Assembly (NCBI GenBank): GCA_007922195.1
Contig: ML682090.1
Location: 1,193,956 to 1,257,955 of the forward strand
Origin: Podocnemis expansa
Taxonomy: Eukaryota > Chordata > Testudines > Podocnemididae
Length of the DNA stretch: 64,000 nt
Reading direction: 5' to 3'
Positions 21,641 through 31,800 of the stretch are shown one piece after another (positions within the stretch are counted from its first letter, which is position 1; each line of letters begins with the position of its first letter). The translations under genes were made by a program, and so were the position numbers. The notes beneath the pieces are model-generated. The model ran no database searches. It saw nothing but the letters and a program-made list of their open reading frames with translations, and had not been told where the DNA came from.

Positions 21641-21882
21641 TTTTCTTTTTCTCACTTCAAGAGGTAGTTTCTGCATGAATATGGGAGACTCCTGTCATTT
21701 TCTTCTAAATAATTGTATTAAATTATCACTTAAAAAATCACTTGCCACTAGCTGTATTTGAATGTAAAATCTTGATGGTTTCACTAGCTCTTACAGTTGG
21801 CTCATCTAATTTGGTTATAGACTTCCATTCCAACCCTTCAGAACATGCTTCCAGATAATGACATCAAAGTCTAAAAGGGAGG

Positions 21883-22290
21883 GGAAAATATAGTAGATGG
21901 CTTAGCCCCAGTAATGGCCTGTATGTCACCTTCTTTGTGATATTTCTCCTTTCTCTGCTTGCCTAAATATTTACTAGGAAATTTTCTAGAATATTTAATG
22001 GGCTTCCAGAAGGTTAGCCATGGTAGTCTGTGTACAGCAAAGACAGAGTCCTGTGATACCTTATAGACTAACAGATTTCTTTGGGCATAAACTTTCATGG
22101 GCTCCAACCCACTTCGTCAGATGCAACTGACAAAGTGGGTTGGAGCCCATGAAAGCTTATGCCTGAAGAAATCTGTTAGTCTATAAGGTGCCACGGGACT
22201 TTTGTTGTCTTTAATGGATTTGGTTTCCTTAAGGTACTTCTATGGGATAGAGCATTGGACTGGGACTCATGAAACAATTGTTCTAGTCCT
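21883..22290 (+). repeat. Local duplication, copy 1 (interrupted)
   Basis: Its flanks match 23447-23625 closely over CTTCTTTGTGATATTTCTC, TTTACTAGGAAATTTTCTAG and GGGATAGAGCATT, the last being the start of a MIR. The middle is split by the Penelope-like copy at 22002-22209, which copy 2 lacks. Confidence 0.75.
22002..22209. mobile_element. Penelope-like palindrome, diverged subfamily
   Basis: The arms read CCAGAAGGTTAGCCATGG and its complement, with the centre GGCATAAACTTTCATGGGCT and CCCACTTCGTCAGATGC. The flanking TTTAATGG (21994-22001, 22210-22217) is a target duplication. The locally duplicated copy at 23.5 kb shows TTTAATGG once, which is the empty site. Confidence 0.75.
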
Positions 22291-22330
22291 GGCTCTGAGG
22301 TGGTTTCTCCTGATGAGAGAGATACCACAA
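22240..22330 (+). repeat. MIR-like SINE, 5' part
   Basis: GATAGAGCATTGGACTGGGA is followed by CTAGTCCTGGCTCTGA, which are the A-box side and core of a MIR. The 3' part is missing or too diverged to see. It is part of the duplicated block. Confidence 0.6.
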
Positions 22331-23446
22331 AGTCGTTGCTCACATGGTGTATCTTCTCTTTGAGTAGTTTACCTAGCGTAAACCAAGTAATGACATTATT
22401 GAATCAGTCTACTCTTCCATTGCTTCCTGAAGCTATAAATTTTATGCCATAGCTTTCCATCATACCTTTACTTGCAACATGCATATATAGCTGCTGTAGA
22501 TGGCTTGATTAATCAGAAACAAACCCAACTGATGTCCAGAAGATAAGGTAGAACAACAGACTGTATCTGGGGGAGACAAGAAACCATTATACACACAAAA
22601 GTGTTACGGAATAACTTTCTGTTTTATGTTTGCTTGTTGCCACTTGAGATATTGTCAACAGTGGAATTCACTGTTAGAAAAAAATAATTCTAATGTGCCC
22701 ACTTGAACCAGCTGTCTCAGTTGTTCTCACACCAGTGTCTGTTTTCCACTAATATGTCTGCATGATGAGCTGGTTTGCAAATGTACAACATTTCAGTTCT
22801 AAAGCTAGCCTGCCTGTGGGTGGGTGAGACACATGATCAAGTATCAGGCTGTAGAAGATAATCCCTCTCTACGTTATGTCATCGTTCATGTGCAAAGCTT
22901 CTGTTGAAATCAATGAGAGCACTGCCTGTGAGAGTATTGCAGGATCAGATTTGTGTAAACCCATTCCACACCCAGCATGTTAAACACTGTTGTCACACGG
23001 CTATGTGTTATTGGTAAAATGGGGTAGTTTCATCTCTGGGGAATGGGGTAATTTTTAAAAGCAGCTGTGTCTTCTGGTGAGAAATACTTATTGGAAATAT
23101 TTCCGTGAATCTCATTATTGCCTGACTGTGTGTCATGAAAGACTAATCAAACTCAAAATATACACGTCTGCACATCCTCAAAAATACATTGCATTTGCTG
23201 TGCTTCTTGGTTTGCCATCGTGGCCCAAATTCATTCTTGGTATAAGGAGATCTAGCCCTGATGTTCCCCTCTGACCAGGTCTGAATTTGGCCCCAAAATT
23301 AATATTTTCAGTGCATCAACAAAGTATTTTCCTATCATGTCATCAGAGAGGCTATAAATTGACTACAGTGGATGTAACAGATCATCAGCAAAACTACTTG
23401 TTTGAAGAGCTGCCAATGGAATGGAACTGCAACTCATGGAAAACTG
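22331..23446. other. Intergenic, little recognised
   Basis: No gene was found. Bases 22,870-22,960 look like a piece of the same old palindromic repeat as 21,480-21,640. Short frames near 23,077-23,446 have no signature. Confidence 0.4.
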
Positions 23447-23625
23447 AAAAATATGGTAGGTGCTTAAAACCAGTAACTCCTGTATGTTACCTTCTTTGTG
23501 ATATTTCTCTTTCCTCTGCTTGACTAAATATTTACTAGGAAATTTTCTAGAATATTTAATGGATTCACTTTCCTTAATGTTCTTCTCTGGGATAGAGCAT
23601 TGCATTGGATCTCAGGAAACATAGG
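23447..23625 (+). repeat. Local duplication, copy 2 (holds the empty site)
   Basis: This copy lies 1.5 kb from copy 1 and shares CTTCTTTGTGATATTTCTC, AAATATTTACTAGGAAATTT and ATTTAATGG, but continues without the palindromic insert. The two are similar enough to align without effort and differ at scattered bases. Confidence 0.75.
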
Positions 23626-23740
23626 CTCTAGTCCTGGCTCTTTTGCTGGATACCTCAGTTTCCACATCTGTAAAATGGAGGTAATGACACTACCTTCCTT
23701 TGTAAATTGCGATGGGAATCAATGATTAAATGTGCTACAT
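23590..23740 (+). repeat. MIR-like SINE
   Basis: GATAGAGCATTGCATTGGAT, CTAGTCCTGGCTC, CAGTTTCCACATCTGTAAAA and GGAGGTAATGACACTACC follow in MIR order. It corresponds to the MIR truncated in duplication copy 1. Confidence 0.7.
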
Positions 23741-26666
23741 GTTATTGTATGGCCCCCAGTGATGTAGTATCTGATCACTTAACAACCTTTTAATGTATTT
23801 AGCCTCATAGCAGCTGTGGAATATGTTTACTATTATCCTCATTTTCCAGATGGGAAGCCAAGACATGGAAGCAAAGTGACTTGTCCAAGGTTTGATGGCA
23901 TGTGTGGGGCAAAGCAAGGATTTAAATCCAGTTCCCAGCTAGGGCCATTATGATTGTACTATCTTTATTCCTCACTAGAACTTCTCACCACAAGATTGAG
24001 CCAACTCCTATTAATGTGAGTGGCAAGATCAGACCATATCTGTGGAGTGTTTTCGGTCCAGAAAGCCATAACTTAGTTTTATTGATATGATGTGTGAGAT
24101 GTTAGCAACTGCCATTTAAACCTCCACTTTTCTCATCTAGATAAAACTATTTGTCATCTTGTGAATATGCATGTCTTTCTTTTTATTAACCCAAGTATAT
24201 ATTGTTGTTAAATATGAATAGCTGTGCTTTGGGGCTATTCTCTGCATTTATGAGCAGACCACTGAAAAAATTATTCTTGTGGTTTCTAGCTGGACATTTG
24301 TCTTGAAAAATAGCATACTTTATCTGGAAAGGGCTGCTTCACATCATTCTTCTTTCACAAGCTACTTTTCCTTCCTCTTTTTACAGAGAGGAAAAACAAA
24401 CAAACAAAAAGTGCTGCTCTGTCCAGAACTGTATCAAATGCCTTTTGGAAGCCATAAATATATGTTAATTATATCAAGTTAATTAGTCACTCTATAAGCT
24501 ATTTGGGAAAAGTCAAGTAAGTTTTAAGGCAAGACAAGCTCTTTCACTCACTGAAATGCCTTCTGGTTATTTAAGGCCCTTATCATGAAATTATTTCTCA
24601 TTGTCTCCTTCACAGTTCAGTCTGGTATTATCTGCTTACTTCTAAATTAGCTAAAAAAGGCTAAATGCCATAAATCCCAGGGCTTTGTTGTGATCTTCTT
24701 CTCTCTACTGAAATATTTTCTAGTCAAAGCACAGACAATAGCAGTCCTAGGTTAACAAAAGTCTTGGCTCACCTACATTAGTTTCTTGGCATGCAGGCCA
24801 TCTGTTCCTGTGTCTTTATCCCCTTTTACTCCAATCCTTTATCCTCTTCATTGTATTGTTCTTACACTAATGTCACCTAACAAATCCATGTGATCTCCCA
24901 CTAGTCTTAGCGCTGACTTGGGTCCAACATCTTAATCTCCCTTGATGTCACTGATGTAAACTACCAGAAAGGTCCCTGTTTGGTTTGCCATGGTGTCAGC
25001 CTTTTGTGAAGGAGTAAGGACAGAAACATGAAGCATTGTAACACACCACTGGCCACGAGTACAGTACATCTTCTAGGGGGCAATACCTAATGTACCAAAG
25101 GAAGTTGAAAATTTCTTTGCTGTGCCTGTTCCATGGAACCAGAGGTATCAGTTGTTGTTAGCTGTGGGGACATGGAATATTGTTACTGAACAGAGCCTGG
25201 TTACATAGAATCTGTGTAACTGGAAGACTCAAGCTCAAAAACTCAAATACTGTACGATAAAAGTCACAGAAAAAGGCTAGGCCGAGATTTGGACATCCAG
25301 GCCCAGACCCAGCTGCACTTGCTGCCAATGGATGCTAGGAGCCTAGACATCTTTGAAGATATTGTTCTTTGTTCTCATTAATAGGAATGGAGCATCTGAA
25401 ATACACTAGGTTGCCTGAAAAAGTCATGTAAGCAAAAAGTATTTTACTGATATTTACCAATCTATATTGCCTCGCTTCTGTTTCTACACTGCAAAGACAA
25501 CTGGAGCAAGATTATCCTGTTATAACCCATGCCTCATTCAAGTCCATTTTCAAACCTCGCTTCTTCAGGGAGCCTTATAAACTGTATATCTGCTATAAAT
25601 GAAACAGACGTAGTTACCCTCAAGCTGTATTTATTAATCTCTGCAGTGACTGTCTTGTCAGGGCCTCCTGAATTCTCTTGTCCACCCCATATTATTTTCA
25701 ATGTAAATTACAAACTGTTTGGAGTAGGGATTCCATCCTTGTCTTTGTTCAGTGCCACACTGAGTTTTACAGTGCTGCAGAACTACTAAATATAATAATA
25801 CAATTATCCCCAGTCTGGTCACAATTTTAGTGCAGAGGGGAATGTGTTGTAACCAACTTGAGTAACTGGATTAAGGTCCCCAAAAGTGGTTATGGTTCAG
25901 ATACTCAGTGAATTGGAACTGTGCTGTTACTGAATCTCTATCTTGACTCAGCTGCAAAGCCATAAAGATCCCCAATAAGGACAGACACACATCCCTCTTG
26001 GAAATGTACTGAAAGCAACAACTTGGCCTACCCAATGGCCATCCAGTGGCACCATCTTTTAGTAGATAGCAACCTGGATTGTAGTGGATCAGGTGATATG
26101 GAAATGAAAGGCTCAGCATCTGATTTCCAACCCCCAAGCTCATCCAGGTGAACTTTTTAACCTGCTGAGCTGTTACCAAATTCAAGGTCACCATATAATG
26201 TACCATATGTGAACCCTGGAGATTCCTAATATTATGTCCTTAATTCCTTGAGACCTGCAGTCACCAAAGAGAAAAGTCCATAAGCAGGCAGACAAGAAAC
26301 TAGATCTCAGGGATTTCCCTAACCCCCCTCCCCACACACACAGCCTACACCACCTGTGAATTTCCCAATACCCCTACCCCCAGTTGACAGCTAGTAAAAG
26401 TGTTGTTATCAATTTAGTGAGCACTCCCCCTACACCTCCCCTAATTTCAAGTCCTGGGGAAGCTGTTCCTCAGTTTGAGTAAACCATGGAAGTTTGTATT
26501 CCTACATTGACTGACACCAGCTGGCCCCAGAAGTTGTTAACTTCATGCGTTAACATCTTGTTCCTTTGTCTAGCTGAAACCTCTAATAGACAAAGACGAT
26601 AGACCCAATAAACCCAAATAAATGCAAATATGGTGCTTTACATCCAAGGACACACTGTTCTTGTGA
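23741..26666. other. Intergenic with old LINE and MIR traces
   Basis: About 23,855-23,940 (GTGACTTGTCCAAGGTTTGA) looks like an L2 or MIR3 tail. About 25,700-25,805 (AAACTGTTTGGAGTAGGGAT ending in TAATAATAC) looks like an old LINE 3' end. The rest is unassigned, with no exon pattern or RNA gene. Confidence 0.4.
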
Positions 26667-26843
26667 AGTTCCAAACGGGTAGCCAAATTAGTCTAGTACA
26701 GCAAAACAAGAAGTCTGGTGGCACTTTTAAAGACTAACAAATTTATTTATTGCATGAGCTTTCACGGGAGAGAATCCTGAAAGCTTATGTGATAAATAAA
26801 TTTGTTAGTCTTTAAAAATGCCACCAGTCTACTTGTTTGTTTT
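26667..26843. mobile_element. Penelope-like palindrome with 13-bp target duplication
   Basis: The insert opens TTCCAAACGGGTAGCC after AG and has both arms, the right arm truncated at CTACTTGTTTGTTTT. The flanks share ACTGTTCTTGTGA exactly (26654-26666 and 26844-26856). A 13-bp perfect duplication is far longer than DNA transposons usually make and fits a retroelement. Confidence 0.85.
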
Positions 26844-27559
26844 ACTGTTCTTGTGACTTCTTAATTTTTTTGCTTCCAAGGTGTTATAACCCAGACGATG
26901 ACCAGTAGCTATAGCCCAGTTAAACTTAACCATTCACAGGTTGGCAAGAATTATCCAGCCAGATCCACTTTAGCTTAACACTTGCTTCTCCTTAAAGGAT
27001 TTGCAAAGAAAAAGTCATATGCCAGGGTGCACCTGCTCTGGCAAAATGAGCCTTGGAATTCCTTCAAGGGTGGAGCAGTTGCCCTGGGGAACTGCATATC
27101 TGCCATTTGCCAGAGCAGCTACACCCTGGCATTTTCCATCTTTCTTGATCTGTGACAATGATCCAGTTAAAACTAACCAGATGAGGGGCCCACACTCACA
27201 CAAATGGTAATGAGTGAAGATGGAACATTTCTTTCAGAACCAGCTGCTCATCTCCTGCATTCAGTGACTCTACAAAAGGGTCAAAAACCACCTCTTCCAT
27301 CTGTGTGGCTGTCACTCCCCTGTTCTTCAAGTAGCATTTCTGAACTTTTAAGACCTGCTTGGGAAAAGCAGGGAGTGATCTCCTGGCCTGTGGTTGACCA
27401 CAAAACCACCTCACTGTCCAAATTTTCCTTTGCCAGGATGCCTATGAGAAACTTGACATCATTCGAACAGCTGGTGAGCTAGCATGCTAACCAATATCAT
27501 CTCATTCCTTCATTGTAAATCTCCCATCTGTTGATATTCAACTGGTTTTGATTGTCTTC

Positions 27560-27640
27560 TACTTAGATGGTAGGCTCTTTGAGGCAAAGGTAGTCTTTTT
27601 GTTCTATGTTTTGTACAGCATCTGGCACTGGGGGTAATGC
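27560..27640 (+). repeat. Old LINE-like 3' fragment
   Basis: GGTAGGCTCTTTGAGGCAAA, then GTTTTGTACAGCATCTGGCA, matches the ending of old interspersed LINE-type repeats that recurs near 25,700 and 55,110. Confidence 0.4.
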
Positions 27641-27872
27641 ACATTACAAAGAATAGTAATGTTCTTCAGCACAACAACGCATGTAGTCTCTAAGCTCCAG
27701 CTCTTTGCCTCTTGATTCTGAGCCTCGCTGGCCAGTTCCCTGATATACAGAGCTTCTCTTACAGAGCTTCCTTTATGCTTCATTTTCACATGAGTGAAGC
27801 CCAGCCCATGCAAACTTGAGGCACACAACCTGCCTTTGGTTATCTGGAATTTTGGAGAATGAAGACTACTCT

Positions 27873-28085
27873 TCAGATGTTTAGCGCTTGGAGCAGGGCA
27901 CTGGGAAGCAGGACTCAGGTTCTCCTCTCAGCCATGCCACTGACTCATTGTACAAACTTAGGTAAGTAATTTAACCTCTGTGCTGTTGGTTCCTCCCCCT
28001 GCATCTGAAAAATGGATATAATAAAACTTACTAGACAGGATTGTGTGGGTTAATCTATTAACATTTGTAAAGTGCTCCAAAGGCC
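27873..28085 (+). repeat. MIR-like SINE
   Basis: GGACTCAGGTTCTCCTCTCA, GCCACTGACTCATTG, TAGGTAAGTAATTTAACCTC and CATTTGTAAAGTGCTCC follow in MIR order, including the tail region. Confidence 0.6.
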
Positions 28086-28089
28086 TCTG

Positions 28090-29598
28090 ATGAAAGGCCC
28101 TTTAGAAGTGCAAAGTATTTTGTTCGGTTCGGCACTGAGAAGGCTTCCAACCAGGAAGCTCCAGAAAAGCTTTCATCTGAATTTAAAAAAAAAAAAAATC
28201 TATAAAGAATCTCCGCAGAGAAGGAGCAGCCAGTTCAGACCTGGCATTAGTGAATGAAACTCTGAAGACAGAGGAGTCATTGCCACTTACATTGGGTCAG
28301 AATTTGTCCTGGAATGACTGATGGTGTCATGGTGTGCAGTAAAAAGGGAACTATGCAAGTTCTTAAAAGAACACCGGTGCCTGCCATCAAAGATGGTATT
28401 GTGTGTCCTGCTATCAATAATCTTTCATGACAGCTCCCTCACTAAGTGGAATGTAAGGAGACATGCGTGGAGCCTCCTCTGTGGTGTCTTCTTACAACAG
28501 CCTCGGTTTCTAGTCCACTGGGTGTGGAGAGTCTTATTCTTAGCTATTCTATTTCTACACTTGGGGAAGGAGTTGTGATGAAAGAGTGTGGGGCGAGGTG
28601 AAAGTGGCTTTAAGACTTTATTTGGCTTTATTTTTTTAAGGCTTTATTTGCCCTCCATGTATTGTGGAGGACTCTGGTGTAAGTTAGCCCTGAGGCTGCT
28701 CTAACTTGTGTTTTGCTCCGTCTGGCACCCAGGGAGCAGGGAATAGTCACAGCCTTGACCATCCCTTTTGCAGGGGGCCGGCCCTTACACTAACTTGGCA
28801 CGGGGCAGATCCTGAAAAGCTCTCTTCTCAGTAGCATAACTGAGAGTCAGGCTTGGAGTGTTTAGTGCTTTATCAGTGTCACCCTTTGGTTGTCAGGTTT
28901 TTTGAATAGTTTCCCACCATCACAGCTCCTGAGGTGGCAGCTACAGCAGGCACTACCAGAGCTGCCTTACAGTCATGAGGATCACAGTGCCTGACCTAGC
29001 TCACTCATGCCCACTGCTTGTGCCTTCACAAAGGGAGCTCGCTATTTTAGATTGGTTTAATGACCCTTCTGCAGATCCTAGCTGCAGCAGGAAGCAAGCC
29101 CCAGATTTCTAGATCTAGCAGCATGGAGGTGAATCTCCACGGCCTGAGCTTCAAGGTTGTAGCAGGCACGCCAGCCTTCACGTATGGCCCTGTCCCATTG
29201 GAGGTGGACAGATGGCCAAGCCCATCAAGATTAATTTGGGGGCCTGATACATCACATTTACTGGGGCCCCACCTCTTCCCATTTCACTTTATTTATGCAG
29301 ATTTTATGGGGGGGCCATGACAATTGTCCCCCCTTTCTGCCTCTCTCGTCAGCCCTGGAGAACACTACACCAAGTATGTGGGTGTGGTTTACAGTGAAAT
29401 GACTAACAGGTCCACTGATCTGTTTGCTTCTCTCCATTCTCATTGAAGGTGATTCTTGCCTTCCTGGTAGTAAACGTTACAGGCGGGTCTGGTAAATGCA
29501 GCATTGTTCTGCCATATTATTATTATAAATATTTAGTAGCACCTAGATGCTACAAACAAGGCTGGGTCCCCACTGTACTGGGTGCTGCATAGAGATTC
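28090..29598. other. Intergenic, no gene recognised
   Basis: The interval contains a poly(A) run near 28,183-28,198. Frames such as 28,321-28,578 and 29,060-29,320 have no domain or splice support. About 29,520-29,580 (ATTATTATTATAAATATTTA, then GCTACAAACAAGGCTGGGTC) looks like an old repeat tail. Confidence 0.4.
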
Positions 29599-29949
29599 CC
29601 TGCCCCAAAACAAGCAAGGAGCCCTGTGGCACTTAAAGACTAAGAAATTTATTTATTTCATGAGCTTACATGGGAGAAAATCCCACCTCATCAGATACTT
29701 TGAAGAAAGGGAAACTTACAGAATGGGAGGAAACAAATGGAGTCTAAGTCATGGGAACAGGTCACACTGTAACAGCAAATCGAAGCAGTTGTTAAGATTC
29801 AAACACTGGCAAACAGCACATAGAGGAAGGTGAGGTCAAATCACCTGTTGTAATGGGAAAAGAGTCCATAGTCACAATTTAACCTGCTTTCACAAAATCA
29901 AATCTGCATATCAGTTCCAATTCTGCAGTTTCTCTTTGAAGTCTTGATG

Positions 29950-30324
29950 GGTGTGTTCACACTGCAGTCTTATTTTGAAACAACAGAGGTTGTTTCGAAA
30001 TAAGAAAGGCCATGTTCACATGACACACCGTTGTTTTGAAACAACGGGTTCCGTTGTTTCGAAGCAACGGCATTGTTTCAAAACAACTTAAACCCCATGT
30101 GGGGATGAAACAATGCCGTCTGAACATGTTGTTTCAAAACAATGGTGACTTGTTTTGAAATAACTGTTGTTTGAAGTTGCTATTTCGTTTCCTGCTTTTT
30201 TTCCTTAATTCGAATGAACAAACAGTTAATTCGAATTAACTTATTTTGAAATAAGGCATTATTTCGATAGAACTTGTATCGAAACAACTTGTATCGAAAT
30301 AACCCCCTGTGTGTGAACATAGCC
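29950..30324. mobile_element. Palindrome-array MITE nested in the Penelope-like copy
   Basis: Termini GGTGTGTTCACACTGC and GTGTGTGAACATAGCC face each other and GATG flanks both sides (29946-29949, 30325-30328). The interior repeats TTGTTTCGAAACAA-like and TTAATTCGAATTAAC-like palindromes. It has no coding frame. Confidence 0.75.
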
Positions 30325-30536
30325 GATGTGTTACCCATTTTCTTTATTAAATCATGACTATGGTTTCTTTTCCCATTACAACAGGTGATTTGACCCCACC
30401 TTCCTCTATGTGCTGTTTCCCGGTGTTTGAATCTTAACAATTGCTTTGATTTGCTGTTACAGTGTGACTTGATCCCATGTCTTACACACCCCTGCATTTA
30501 TTTTCCACCCATTCTGTAAGTTCCCCCATCTTCAAA

Positions 30537-30579
30537 GCATCTGACAAAGTGGGATTTTCTCCCATGAAAGCTCATGCAA
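30537..30579 (+). ncRNA. Hammerhead-like motif, mutated
   Basis: GCAT, CTGACAA, AGTGGG..CCCAT hairpin, GAAA, GCTCATGC. Two core changes (CTGACAA for CTGATGA and the closing stem base) suggest it does not cleave. GCAT/ATGC could form helix I. Confidence 0.35.
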
Positions 30580-30662
30580 TAAATAAATTTGTTAGTCTTT
30601 AAGTGCCACAGGACTCCTTGCTTATTTTGCTGAACTAGACTAACATGGTAGCCCCTTTGGAA

Positions 30663-31614
30663 CCTGCCCCCAAAAGCTTTCATTTTAAGTAGATAACAGG
30701 TAGGTGAGGAACCAGGGGAAATTACTTTCCCAAGATCATGCAGCAAGTTGGTAGCAAAATCAGGACTGGATCCCAGGACTGCAATACACCATGCCAGTAT
30801 GCTGCCTGCTTGGACACATTGAACTCCCTCTCTGCTTCTTTGGTGAAACATCAGAAATCAGTTACTATGTTTGTCATCCTTCTCCAGTCTTACCAAATTG
30901 TACTCTTCACTGGTTGGTTACTGGGTGTCCATTTGTGAGTGCAGGAATTGATCCTGAGTCAGCACAGTCCCAAAATTGATGCAAACACATTTTTGAAAGG
31001 GAAACCAGCCGAAGATCCCAACTAGGAGGCTTTGTGCATTGACTGCTGAGTGAGAATACTGCTTCCAGCACATCAGACTGCAATATCCACAGTTTTGTTC
31101 CTCTGCCATTCCAATTTGCTCAGGCAGCCCAATTTACCTGGCACCACCAATTGCTTTTGGATTCCAAAATTATTTCTCTGGCTCTTGAAATTTATGAACA
31201 GGCCCCTTTTCCACCAAGCCACCAAAAGCCCGAAGATGTATTTTTGGAATCGTATTGCTTCCAAGTTTAGCCTCAGTGCTGCCAGACAGAGCATCCACTG
31301 ATGGAAATGATTTTGATTGCTAGATGTCTACCTGGATCGCAGGACAAGCTTGTTTCACAGGAGGGCTTGAATTGCAGTGACAAGGCCATGAAGTTGCAGT
31401 GCTCCAGACAGAATTGTCACTAAATTCACTTGACTGGAGCAGCAGTGTCTATGAGATGCACATACGTAGGCAAAATACATGCATGGTTACCTGGGGATGA
31501 AGGCTCAGCTTTGCTTTGGAACTTAGTTTTCTAATGCTGCAGTCTGATTATTAGAGCTAGACATGAGCTGAGCTGCAAAGTTGGCACCTAGGTGTGCATG
31601 TCATTATTACTGTT
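30663..31614. other. Intergenic; old L2/MIR3-like tail at the left
   Basis: About 30,685-30,790 (TAACAGGTAGGTGAGGAACC, ATTACTTTCCCAAGATCATG) resembles an L2 or MIR3 tail. The rest has no recognisable gene. Antiparallel short frames at 31,050-31,301 are unsupported. Confidence 0.4.
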
Positions 31615-31800
31615 ACAGGAGGTAGTGTGGTCTGGTGGATAGAGCTCGAGACTAAGACTTAGGAGACCTGACTGCTAGTTCTGTTTCTGCTGCTGGGCGA
31701 CTGCAGGCAAGTCACATTCCCTCTCTGTTCTTCAGTCTCCCCATCTGTAAAATGGGAATAATAATACTGTCCTTCAGTTCAACGTGCCTTTAAACTCTAC
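31615..31800 (+). repeat. MIR-like SINE, well preserved
   Basis: GTGTGGTCTGGTGGATAGAG, GACCTGACTGCTAGTTCTG, GGGCGACTGCAGGCAAGTCA, CTTCAGTCTCCCCATCTGTA and AAATGGGAATAATAATACT match the MIR consensus order with few gaps. Confidence 0.8.

Larger units (their letters stand above)
29611..30662. mobile_element. Long Penelope-like palindrome, about 1 kb
   Basis: Arms of about 340 bp face each other. The left arm runs from AAACAAGCAAGGAGCCC through CACACTGTAACAGCAAATCG to AAGTCTTGAT, and the right arm is its complement ending TAGCCCCTTTGG. Flanks CCTGCCCCAAAA (29599-29610) and CCTGCCCCCAAAA (30663-30675) are a target duplication. The left end is truncated by about 35 bp. The centre is split by the MITE at 29950-30324. 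No reverse transcriptase frame is present. Confidence 0.85.

Noticed and set aside
21871..23605. Two similar minus-strand peptides as a gene pair
   Set aside because: Their similarity comes from the local DNA duplication; the frames contain an element arm and a MIR.
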